A stretch of 64,000 nucleotides of DNA, taken from positions 285,125 to 349,124 of the forward strand of contig NZ_JAAAGB010000006.1 in NCBI RefSeq assembly GCF_010586825.1, in the 5' to 3' direction. The stretch's first letter is position 1, and every line of letters begins with the position of its first letter. The position numbers and the translations under genes were made by a program. Below the pieces are notes generated by a model. That model was not told the DNA's origin. It ran no database searches and was given only the letters and a program-made list of their open reading frames with translations. Shown here piece by piece: positions 8,201 to 15,857 of this stretch. The DNA comes from Draconibacterium mangrovi. GTDB lineage: Bacteria; Bacteroidota; Bacteroidia; Bacteroidales; Prolixibacteraceae.

Positions 8201-10375
8201 ATGAAGTTGCCTTTGGTCTTATTTCTCTGTGTATGTTTGGCATATACTGCTGTTGCCAACAATTATAGCTCAAAATCGGATACAACGATAAATACCTTCA
8301 ATAAAGCCTATGTTTATCGCGTAAAGAAATTGCAGGGGCTAATAAATATTGATGGTGTAATTGATGAAAGCGACTGGCAAAGCGCGCAAAAAGCAGATAA
8401 ATTTTACCGGGTGCTACCTGTTGATACCGGTTTTGCCACGCAGCCTTCAACAATGATGATGGCATACGACGACAAAGCCTTGTACGTAGCACAAATATTT
8501 TACGATACTATTCCCGGCGATCGTGTGATGGAATCGTTCCGCCGTGATTTTAGCTTTGGAAATAACGATAACCTGCTCATATTTTTCGATACATTTTTGG
8601 ATCAGACAAACGGTTTTTCATTTGGAGTTTCGGCCTCGGGAGCCAAGTGGGACGGAACCATGAGTAACGGACACAGTATTTCGTTGGATTGGGATTGCAA
8701 ATGGGAGATGAAAACCAAACATTACGACAACCGATGGGTAAGCGAAATGCGTATTCCGTTTAAATCGGTTCGGTATCCGAAAGGTAGCAAAGAGTGGAAC
8801 GTAAACTTTAGCCGATTGGATTTGAAATCGAACGAAAAGTCGGCATGGGCGCCTGTGCCAAGGCAGTTTCCAACGGCATCGCTGGCTTACACCGGACGTA
8901 TGCAGTTTGAAGAGCCACTGCCAAAATCAAAAATGCAGTTTTCAGTAATTCCTTATTTATTGGGTGGCGCATCAAAAGATTTTGAGGCCGGCACAAGTAC
9001 CGATTACCGTACCGATGTTGGTTTTGATGCCAAAGTTGGTATCTCGTCATCGATGACACTCGACCTGACGTATAATCCCGATTTTGCGCAGGTTGAAGTT
9101 GATCAGCAGGTAACCAATATTGATCGTTTCGAATTGTTCTTCCCCGAAAAACGACAGTTCTTCCTCGAGAACAGCGACCTTTTTTCAAGTTATGGATACT
9201 CGCATACTTTAACTCCGTTTTTCTCGCGCCGTATTGGTTTGGATGCGCCGGTACTTGCCGGGGCCCGATTGAGTGGGAAAATTGGCAAAGACTGGCGGGT
9301 AGGTTTTATGAATATGGCCACCGAAGAAACCAGCGAAAACCTGGCCCGGAATTTTACTGTGGCTTCCGTTCAGAAGAAAATGTTTACGCGGTCGAGCCTT
9401 GGATTTATTGCCGTTAACAAAGAATATTTTGATGAACCATCGGACACCAGCATGTTTAACCGCGTGATTGGTTTCGACTATAACCTGGCCAGCAAAGACA
9501 ATGTGTGGGATGGTAAGTTCTTTTACCACCGCTCGTTTCAACCCGATAATCCCGATAAACAATATGCACAGGGAGCCATGTTAAATTACAGCACTCCGCA
9601 TCTACACCTGGGGATTTATGAAACTTCGGTTGGCGAAAATTACCGTGCCGAGGCCGGCTATGTGCGCCGAACAGGATATAACTTTATTGGTGCATCGGCC
9701 GGTTATACTTTTGTGCCCAATAGAAAAGTGGTAAATCACGGGCCGAGTATAAAACTTGATAACTATTTCAATCCTGATAAGGATTTGATTGAACATGAGT
9801 ATGAGTTCGAATATGAGTTAACCTTTGCAAACCGGGCAGAACTGAGTTTTGGTTATGCCGATCATTTTGTGCAACTACGAAACGATTTTAACCCAACACA
9901 GGATCCTGACAATTATTTACCCGAAGGTTCGGAATATGATTTTGGACTTTTTTCTGTTAAGTACCAGTCAACACGTAAATCGTTGTTTACCTGGGAAGCC
10001 GAGGCCTCAAAAGGCAGTTTCTATAGTGGCGACATTCAGTACATACAGGGAGAAATTGGTTACCGCTTTCAACCCTATGTAAACCTTACCATGAATTTTA
10101 ACTACACCGATATGGATTTGGGTGATCCGTTCAACCGCGAAAAGTTTTGGCTGGTGGGCCCGAAAATGGATATCACTTTCACCGATAAAATATTCTGGTC
10201 GACTTTTGTGCAGTACAACGAACAAATCGACAATCTGAATATCAACTCTCGCTTTCAGTGGCGTTATCAACCGGTTTCGGATATTTACCTGGTTTACACC
10301 GACAACTATTTTACCGGCAACTGGAACTCGAGAAACAGGGCAGTGGTTTTAAAAATGACTTACTGGTTTAATTAG
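8201..10375 (+). CDS. DUF5916 / CBM9-like outer-membrane protein
   Basis: A 724-residue exported protein. The open frame extends upstream to 8093, but the ATG at 8201 begins a clear signal peptide (MKLPLVLFLCVCLAYTAVAN), so I choose that start. An N-terminal beta-sandwich resembling carbohydrate-binding module 9 (INIDGVIDESDWQSA to about residue 210) is followed by a long strand-rich region with alternating aromatic residues and a final Trp-Phe-Asn, as expected for an outer-membrane barrel. The blocks FFPEKRQFFLEN and FFSRRIG are typical of the DUF5916 family. The family's function is not firmly established; glycan or metal handling is only a guess. No operon partner is evident. Confidence 0.85.
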   Translation: MKLPLVLFLCVCLAYTAVANNYSSKSDTTINTFNKAYVYRVKKLQGLINIDGVIDESDWQSAQKADKFYRVLPVDTGFATQPSTMMMAYDDKALYVAQIFYDTIPGDRVMESFRRDFSFGNNDNLLIFFDTFLDQTNGFSFGVSASGAKWDGTMSNGHSISLDWDCKWEMKTKHYDNRWVSEMRIPFKSVRYPKGSKEWNVNFSRLDLKSNEKSAWAPVPRQFPTASLAYTGRMQFEEPLPKSKMQFSVIPYLLGGASKDFEAGTSTDYRTDVGFDAKVGISSSMTLDLTYNPDFAQVEVDQQVTNIDRFELFFPEKRQFFLENSDLFSSYGYSHTLTPFFSRRIGLDAPVLAGARLSGKIGKDWRVGFMNMATEETSENLARNFTVASVQKKMFTRSSLGFIAVNKEYFDEPSDTSMFNRVIGFDYNLASKDNVWDGKFFYHRSFQPDNPDKQYAQGAMLNYSTPHLHLGIYETSVGENYRAEAGYVRRTGYNFIGASAGYTFVPNRKVVNHGPSIKLDNYFNPDKDLIEHEYEFEYELTFANRAELSFGYADHFVQLRNDFNPTQDPDNYLPEGSEYDFGLFSVKYQSTRKSLFTWEAEASKGSFYSGDIQYIQGEIGYRFQPYVNLTMNFNYTDMDLGDPFNREKFWLVGPKMDITFTDKIFWSTFVQYNEQIDNLNINSRFQWRYQPVSDIYLVYTDNYFTGNWNSRNRAVVLKMTYWFN

Positions 10376-10544
10376 GGATTTTGCACATCGCAATAATTCG
10401 CCGAACCATTCCGCCCCGGATTCGTAAAAATCAAACATAAGTGACTAAAATCACTTCGGATTAGAGTGGTAAATCGTATGTTTTACCAATTTGTTAAACC
10501 GATTTTGGGGGCTCTGAATTATTTCTGACATCGCGAAAAAAAAT

Positions 10545-10552
10545 TAACTTTG
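10545..10552 (+). promoter_or_regulatory. Putative Bacteroidota -7 element upstream of mdh
   Basis: TAACTTTG matches the Bacteroidota -7 consensus TAnnTTTG, 73 bp before the mdh start. A convincing -33 TTG at the usual spacing is not obvious, so this is tentative. The spacer 10376-10625 holds no gene. Confidence 0.4.
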
Positions 10553-10625
10553 CGTGCCTTAAAACAATTTGACAGACAATTGTTTAAGATAACACGATTT
10601 TATAATTATAAAACTCACTAGTAAA

Positions 10626-11546
10626 ATGAAAGTAACAGTAGTTGGAGCAGGTGCAGTAGGTGCAAGTTGTGCCGAGTATATCGCAATTAAAGATTTTGCA
10701 GATGAAATAGTATTGATTGACATCAAAGAAGGTTTTGCTGAAGGTAAAGCAATGGATTTGATGCAAACTGCTTCGTTAAACGGTTTTGACTCAACTATCG
10801 TTGGTGCCACTAACGATTACACAAAAACAGCTGGTAGCGATGTTGCAGTAATTACCAGTGGTATTCCACGTAAACCGGGAATGACTCGTGAAGAGTTGAT
10901 CGGTATTAATGCCGGAATTGTAAAAGACGTTGCTGAAAAATTGATCGCTGAGTCGCCAAGCGTAATCATTATTGTGGTTAGTAACCCAATGGATACAATG
11001 GCTTACCTGGCACACAAAGCTACAGGTCTTCCTAAAAACCGCATTATCGGTATGGGTGGTGCATTAGATAGCGCACGTTTTAAATACAGATTGGCTGAAG
11101 CATTGGAATGTGCACAGTCAGATATTTCTGCAATGGTAATTGGTGGACACAGCGATACCGGTATGGTTCCGTTAATCGACAAAGCTGTTCGAAACAGTGT
11201 TCCTGTTACTGAATTTTTAAGTGAAGAGAAACAAGCCGAAGTTGTTGAAGCAACTAAAGTTGGTGGTGCTACTTTAACAAAATTGCTGGGAACCAGCGCA
11301 TGGTATGCTCCCGGTGCTGCAGTATCAGAATTGGTTCGTGCCATTGCATTGGATTCTAAAAAAATGTTCCCATGTTCAGCTCTTCTAGAAGGCGAGTACG
11401 GTTTAAGCGACATTTCAATCGGTGTTCCTTGTATCATCGGTAAAAACGGTATCGAGAAAATCGTTGAAATCGAATTGACTGATGCTGAAAAAGAAAAATT
11501 GGCTGCAAGTGCAGAAGGTGTTTCAGCTGTGAACGCTTTACTATAA
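10626..11546 (+). CDS. mdh: Malate dehydrogenase
   Basis: A 306-residue NAD-dependent malate dehydrogenase of the lactate-dehydrogenase-like type, interconverting malate and oxaloacetate in the TCA cycle. Visible motifs are the nucleotide-binding GAGAVGASC near the N-terminus, the acidic residue closing the second strand (VLIDIKEG, favouring NAD), VITSGIPRKPGMTR with the substrate-binding arginines, VVSNPMD, and the catalytic histidine in GGHSDTGMVP. Length is normal for the family. It is monocistronic, with a terminator immediately downstream. Confidence 0.97.
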   Translation: MKVTVVGAGAVGASCAEYIAIKDFADEIVLIDIKEGFAEGKAMDLMQTASLNGFDSTIVGATNDYTKTAGSDVAVITSGIPRKPGMTREELIGINAGIVKDVAEKLIAESPSVIIIVVSNPMDTMAYLAHKATGLPKNRIIGMGGALDSARFKYRLAEALECAQSDISAMVIGGHSDTGMVPLIDKAVRNSVPVTEFLSEEKQAEVVEATKVGGATLTKLLGTSAWYAPGAAVSELVRAIALDSKKMFPCSALLEGEYGLSDISIGVPCIIGKNGIEKIVEIELTDAEKEKLAASAEGVSAVNALL

Positions 11547-11573
11547 TTCGAAAGATTAAAAACAGCATACAGA

Positions 11574-11602
11574 GGCTCGCAATTTTTGCGGGCCTTTTTT
11601 TG
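11574..11602 (+). terminator. Rho-independent terminator of mdh
   Basis: GGCTCGC and GCGGGCC pair around AATTTTT and are followed by seven T residues, 27 bp after the mdh stop. Confidence 0.8.
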
Positions 11603-11710
11603 TGAAAGTCTCTCCCCATCTTTTTATGTGTATTGCCGTTTGAGTTTCGTCCGGGAGAATCACCTGGCTTCGATCGGCTTTCTTCGCCGGACGATTTCCC
11701 TTTGGTCATT

Positions 11711-11880
11711 TCATCCCGGTGCTACGCACCGGGTTATTCACATTCGACGCTTCCAGCGTCATGAAAAGTTTGCAATTCCGACATAATTGGTCAATAAACT
11801 CGTCCTAACTTTGTAATTCAGTTCAATATCCCGAAGGGATAAAATGTGACTAACCTCGGGTGAAACCCGAGGTTGATGTG
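11711..11880. repeat. Cassette of four short-loop hairpins (REP-like)
   Basis: Four hairpins with 3-nt loops follow one another: CCCGGTGC/GCACCGGG (11715-11733, loop tac), GACGCT/AGCGTC (11746-11760, loop tcc), ATCCC/GGGAT (11828-11840, loop gaa) and AACCTCGGGT/ACCCGAGGTT (11852-11874, loop gaa). It occupies the gene-free 11603-12048 spacer between mdh and the aspartyl-protease-like gene. It resembles REP-type intergenic palindrome clusters; I see no coding potential. Confidence 0.75.
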
Positions 11881-12048
11881 CGGTAATTTAAAGGTGCAAT
11901 CAATAAGATATTCAAAGCACAATCGTTTTATGCGCCTGGTAATCTGACTATTTTTATGAAATGCTGTCGACAGGTCTTACTTTCATTCCTGCTGGTAATT
12001 TCCGGGAATGTAGAATATTTTGTACTAATTTGATTTAAATTTGAAGCC

Positions 12049-12474
12049 ATGCGAACGAAAATACCTATTGACATTATAGAGCTGGAATCGTCGAACTATC
12101 ATTTAATTCTTCCCACGCAATTCGAAGGAAGCGAAACCGCCTATTGGGTGATTGATACCGGGGCCTCAAAATCGGTATTTGATAAAAACCAGGCTGAATT
12201 TATTTTGTCGGAAGAGGAAGGTACAGAAGATCTCCATGCGGCAAACATGAGTGAGGAACCGTTAAAAACGTCGCTGGGTATTTTAAAACCATTGTCTTTT
12301 GGCAAGCTAAAAGTCGACAACATGAAAGTTGCCCTGATGGATATGAACCACATTAACGAACTCTACCAAAAAGTTAGCGACTATAAAATCTGCGGTTTGC
12401 TGGGAAGCGATTTCCTGTTGAAATATAATGCCGTTATTGATTATAAACGACGGGTACTGAAGTTGTCAGAGTAA
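12049..12474 (+). CDS. Retropepsin-like aspartic protease domain protein
   Basis: A 141-residue cytosolic-looking protein with no signal peptide. The motif WVIDTGASKSVFDK (about residues 38-51) is the DTGA active-site loop of single-domain aspartic proteases, and a later segment ICGLLGSDFLLKYNAVIDY matches the LLG-D-L block near the C-terminus of retropepsin-like domains. Such domains act as dimers. Substrate and pathway are unknown. Its stop lies 32 bp from the stop of the converging lipoprotein gene. Confidence 0.75.
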   Translation: MRTKIPIDIIELESSNYHLILPTQFEGSETAYWVIDTGASKSVFDKNQAEFILSEEEGTEDLHAANMSEEPLKTSLGILKPLSFGKLKVDNMKVALMDMNHINELYQKVSDYKICGLLGSDFLLKYNAVIDYKRRVLKLSE

Positions 12475-12506
12475 ATAATCCGGATCTTAAAGGATTACGC
12501 ATGGAG

Positions 12507-13103
12507 TTAATTTAGTTTTAACGAATTTACAATTGCCTCCAATTCTTGCTTTTGTTTCTCTGTTTGATACGTGATCGTGATATCGATATAAAAATCATTC
12601 CTTTTCAAGGCGAAATGAGTTTGATTCATTGTCATCTGCTGAATCGTCATGGTAAGATCGAAAGTGAAACACTCAATATTGTTTTTCAGAAACGTTTTCT
12701 CAATCTCGGAAGTGATAGGATTTAAATTAGCGTATTGCTTTTTTACATGCACTAAATATTCGTTTTCGTTTTTAAGCTCCGGGTAAAGAGTGCTCCTTTC
12801 TGCTATCATCGACAGATTGGGTTTAAATTCCTCCTTTTCAATTTCCTGATAAATGGTGAGCAAGTTGGCCACTAAAACAGTATCCTTTTTATCCGCCTCT
12901 GCTGCTGTTGCCTTCTTTTCAATTTTACCCAAAGTGTCAACTGTCCAGCTTTCAGGAACATTCATACTTAATTTGAAATAGTTGCTGGAATAAATCTCAT
13001 TCTCCAGCTTTCCTTCTTCAACCGGACTGCGGTTAATATTCGTGCACCCCAAGCCAAGTAGTAACAGAATTAAAGCGAAGAAAAGAACATGTGTTTTTAG
13101 CAT
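12507..13103 (-). CDS. Putative lipoprotein, PsbP-like
   Basis: A 198-residue protein with a lipoprotein signal (hydrophobic stretch ending LLGLGC, Cys about residue 20). The mature part opens with FKLSMNVPESWTVDTLG, a pattern seen in PsbP-like/DUF1795-type small beta proteins, and ends in a mixed alpha/beta region containing the block ITITYQTEKQKQELEAIVNS. The role is unknown; it probably sits on a periplasmic membrane face. It is 33 bp downstream of the TolB-like gene and may be cotranscribed with it. Confidence 0.65.
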   Translation of the reverse strand: MLKTHVLFFALILLLLGLGCTNINRSPVEEGKLENEIYSSNYFKLSMNVPESWTVDTLGKIEKKATAAEADKKDTVLVANLLTIYQEIEKEEFKPNLSMIAERSTLYPELKNENEYLVHVKKQYANLNPITSEIEKTFLKNNIECFTFDLTMTIQQMTMNQTHFALKRNDFYIDITITYQTEKQKQELEAIVNSLKLN

Positions 13104-13136
13104 GATATATAAGTTTTTATCTGGTTTGGGTAATAC

Positions 13137-14651
13137 TTAATCGCTGTTCGAAACAAATGCAATCTTCTTGCTGTCGGGCGACCAGCTAGGAACATTTATC
13201 GATCCCTGTCCGCCGTAAATGTAGGCTATAATTCGCGGTTGGCCACCTTCGTATGGCATTAAGCGAATCAGACAATGTTTGTAAAACGGATGATCAGCAG
13301 GATCAATATCTTCAGGAAATGAAATGAATACGATCCACTTTTTGTCCGGGCTTACATGCGGGAACCAGTCGTTGTATTTGTCGTCGGTCAGCTGAACCTG
13401 ATTTTTGCCATCAGCATCCATTCGCCACAATTGCATTTTTCCGCTTCTGGTTGAATTGAAGAAAATGTATTTCCCATCGGGGCTGTATTCCGGTCCGTCA
13501 TCAAGCGTTTTTTCGTTGGTCAGTTGTGTTTCTTCGCCAGTGGCAACATCAACACCGAAAATATCGTATTGGCCGTTTCGTTCGCCGGTAAAGACCATCG
13601 TTTTTTTATCGGGCGACCACCCATGAAAATACGAAGCGCCAAGTCCTGTTTTTGTAACTCTAACGGGAGTAGAATCGCCTTTTGCAGGCAAATAATAAAT
13701 GGTGGAACTTCCGTTGTTATCGACGCTGTGGTGCGAAATGCCCAGCAAACCTCCATCGAAAGTTAAAACATGGTCGTTGTTGTTATTGGTAGCAAATCCG
13801 GTATTCAACGGTTTGATTTCGCCGATAGCCAGTTTGTAGGTGAATAAATGCCCTTTTGAATTGTAGATCAGCTTTTCATTATCAGGCGTCCAGTTAGGTG
13901 CCTGAATCGAATGTGCCGAATGGTGGATCACTTTGCGCAATCCGCTTTCAATATCCAGTATTTCAAGGTTGCTTCCAATGTAATCCCGGTAAGGTACATA
14001 GTCTTCTTTCTCGGGACGAATAATGCGTACATTCCGGTAAACTGCACTTTCCATAACATCGGCATTGTGTGCACAAACATAAATTCCCACATAAACTTCG
14101 TTATCCAGCGGCAGGTTATCGAGTTGAACCACTTTAAAAGGCTCGCCAAACTTAGCTGTCGACATAATAAAAGAGGAGCCTTTTCTTTCCAGCTGAATTA
14201 CATCCGGCGCCTGATCTTCCGATTTTACTTCTTCTGTATCTGCTCCTGCAGTTTTCCTGTATTGTAACGATGTAAGCCCATCGCCATGAACGGTTGCATT
14301 TGCATGTGGCGAATTGCTGTCGAGATTATTCCGAACCATCCAACCAACTTTGCGGTGCGGATCAACGCCATCGCCCAAAAGTTTTACTTCGGCGCGCAAA
14401 ATAAAATCGCCCTGAAGTGTTGTCCACAAGTAATGAAACTGGTCGTCGGCAAACCACATGTTAAATCCCGATCCACCGATTGTGTATGTTTGGTCGATTG
14501 CATTAAACGAAGCAAAACCCTGGTGTTTGCAGGCTCCAATATCGGTGTGGTTATCGAAAATACCCAGTTTGTTTTGTGCCGATGTAAAATTCATAATGAT
14601 TAATAAGAAGGAAAGTACAGTAAATAAACGAATGAAAGCAGATTTGATCAT
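13137..14651 (-). CDS. TolB-like WD40/PD40 beta-propeller exported protein
   Basis: A 504-residue exported protein with a signal peptide (about residues 1-25, ending TSAQ). Residues 28-210 look like a DUF1349/concanavalin-like domain (FILRAEVKLLGDGVDPHRKVGWMVR). The C-terminal half carries at least five PD40 repeats of TolB type: NWTPDNEKLIYNS, GWSPDKKTMVFTGER, EYSPDGKYIFFNSTRSG, HVSPDKKWIVFIS and SWSPDSKKIAFVSN. Members are annotated as biopolymer-transport TolB-like components, but a substrate-binding or glycan-related role is equally possible. There is no Pal or TolA nearby, so this is not the canonical tolB locus. Confidence 0.8.
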   Translation of the reverse strand: MIKSAFIRLFTVLSFLLIIMNFTSAQNKLGIFDNHTDIGACKHQGFASFNAIDQTYTIGGSGFNMWFADDQFHYLWTTLQGDFILRAEVKLLGDGVDPHRKVGWMVRNNLDSNSPHANATVHGDGLTSLQYRKTAGADTEEVKSEDQAPDVIQLERKGSSFIMSTAKFGEPFKVVQLDNLPLDNEVYVGIYVCAHNADVMESAVYRNVRIIRPEKEDYVPYRDYIGSNLEILDIESGLRKVIHHSAHSIQAPNWTPDNEKLIYNSKGHLFTYKLAIGEIKPLNTGFATNNNNDHVLTFDGGLLGISHHSVDNNGSSTIYYLPAKGDSTPVRVTKTGLGASYFHGWSPDKKTMVFTGERNGQYDIFGVDVATGEETQLTNEKTLDDGPEYSPDGKYIFFNSTRSGKMQLWRMDADGKNQVQLTDDKYNDWFPHVSPDKKWIVFISFPEDIDPADHPFYKHCLIRLMPYEGGQPRIIAYIYGGQGSINVPSWSPDSKKIAFVSNSD

Positions 14652-14755
14652 GACGTTTTAATTTAGTTGGTTAGTGTTGCAAGGCCAGTAAAATTAAGGA
14701 GTTTTCATTCAACTCAAAGAATGTTGGGCCTATTGTTGAACATATTCTGCAAATA

Positions 14756-15181
14756 TTAGTTTCGTCTGTAATATTCAATTCGTGTTGCCGGAACAATCTC
14801 ATCGCGATAAAATGCCAGCGATTCTGATTCAAATTGATCTTCGTCCCAGTCAAAGTCTTCCAGAAATTCATTTCCGGCCATCCAAACAAAAGCTATAGCA
14901 TCAATAATTCCGGAACTTGTTTCAACTTTAACCGGTGCCATCCCATAATCATCCCCTTCGTAGAAAGTCAGCAGGTAAATCGCATTTTCATCGAGGTTAA
15001 GTAGAACTTTCCCTTTTACTGTTGAGTTATTTTTTTTGATAATTGCCGGGTAATCGGCCTCTTTTAACGCAAAGCGTGAGTAACCATTTAAAGTTGCTTC
15101 TTCCGATTTTAACTTTTCCCCGCACAAACCCTCAGCAATTTCAGGAAATAACAGTGAACCATATACAAATACATTCATCAT
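14756..15181 (-). CDS. Gamma-glutamylcyclotransferase-like (AIG2/GGCT) protein
   Basis: A 141-residue protein opening MMNVFVYGSLLFPEIAEGL; the YGSL loop near the N-terminus is the hallmark of the AIG2/GGCT fold. The acidic segment FYEGDDYGMAPVKVE supplies the conserved YEGxxY-type block in which the catalytic Glu would lie. The family releases 5-oxoproline from gamma-glutamyl amines, but many bacterial members are uncharacterised. It stands alone, with its start about 165 bp from the divergent gene at 15348. Either of two adjacent Met codons could be the start. Confidence 0.75.
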   Translation of the reverse strand: MMNVFVYGSLLFPEIAEGLCGEKLKSEEATLNGYSRFALKEADYPAIIKKNNSTVKGKVLLNLDENAIYLLTFYEGDDYGMAPVKVETSSGIIDAIAFVWMAGNEFLEDFDWDEDQFESESLAFYRDEIVPATRIEYYRRN

Positions 15182-15347
15182 AAATTGTTGGCGTTAAACC
15201 AAATACTTCAAAATAACCGCTGTCGTTTTTGGAAAGCTGGACTATTTCGGTATATTTGCTCCGCTTAAAAATAGGGTGAAAAAACTTGTGTAAAAAGTTT
15301 TTTCGGTAACAAATATTTTAAGTAGTTGCAGACGAGAAGTTTAAAGT

Positions 15348-15755
15348 ATGATTTCTAAAATAAAAATAACCAGAAGAATTGTAGTTCGTTTGGCCATGTT
15401 TATGGCAATTATTGCGGCTGCCTTGGTTTTGGATAATTATTTTGGGAATAATCCTGAGGAGGTTAAAAAGATTCAGGCTGAATCGCAGGAGCAGAGTAAT
15501 GAGCAGGGTGCTGTTTACCTGATTGCTCAAACCTCTACAAATACAATAAAAACCTTCGAAGATCGTGTGTATTCAAAGCATACGAAACCTCAGTTGCACG
15601 ACAAATTCTTACGCAATTATCACTCTATTCGCAATTACCAGGTTTTTAAAGCAGAGCTTGTTAAACAAACCACTCCGCTTATCTCATCCTATCATTACCT
15701 GGTTTTTCAAAATCACGTCTTTTCCCCCGAAGAAGACTCCGTAGCTTTATCGTAA
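15348..15755 (+). CDS. Hypothetical single-pass membrane protein
   Basis: I do not recognise this 135-residue protein. It has a basic N-terminus, one membrane segment (about residues 15-30, VRLAMFMAIIAAALVLDNYF), a charged stretch rich in Glu and Gln, and a C-terminal half with KTFEDRVYSKHTKPQLHDKF. An N-in, C-out orientation is likely. It precedes secDF by 102 bp on the same strand. Confidence 0.65.
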   Translation: MISKIKITRRIVVRLAMFMAIIAAALVLDNYFGNNPEEVKKIQAESQEQSNEQGAVYLIAQTSTNTIKTFEDRVYSKHTKPQLHDKFLRNYHSIRNYQVFKAELVKQTTPLISSYHYLVFQNHVFSPEEDSVALS

Positions 15756-15857
15756 TTCTTTTATCTGTTTAAAAGAATATCAGGTGCAATGTATACCTGA
15801 ATGAACTTGAATTCAATCAAATAAAAAATATCAATAAACATTTAAATTCAAATTAAA

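Noticed and set aside
10007..10270. Minus-strand frame within the DUF5916 gene
   Set aside because: Antisense shadow of the strand-rich barrel region with no independent support.
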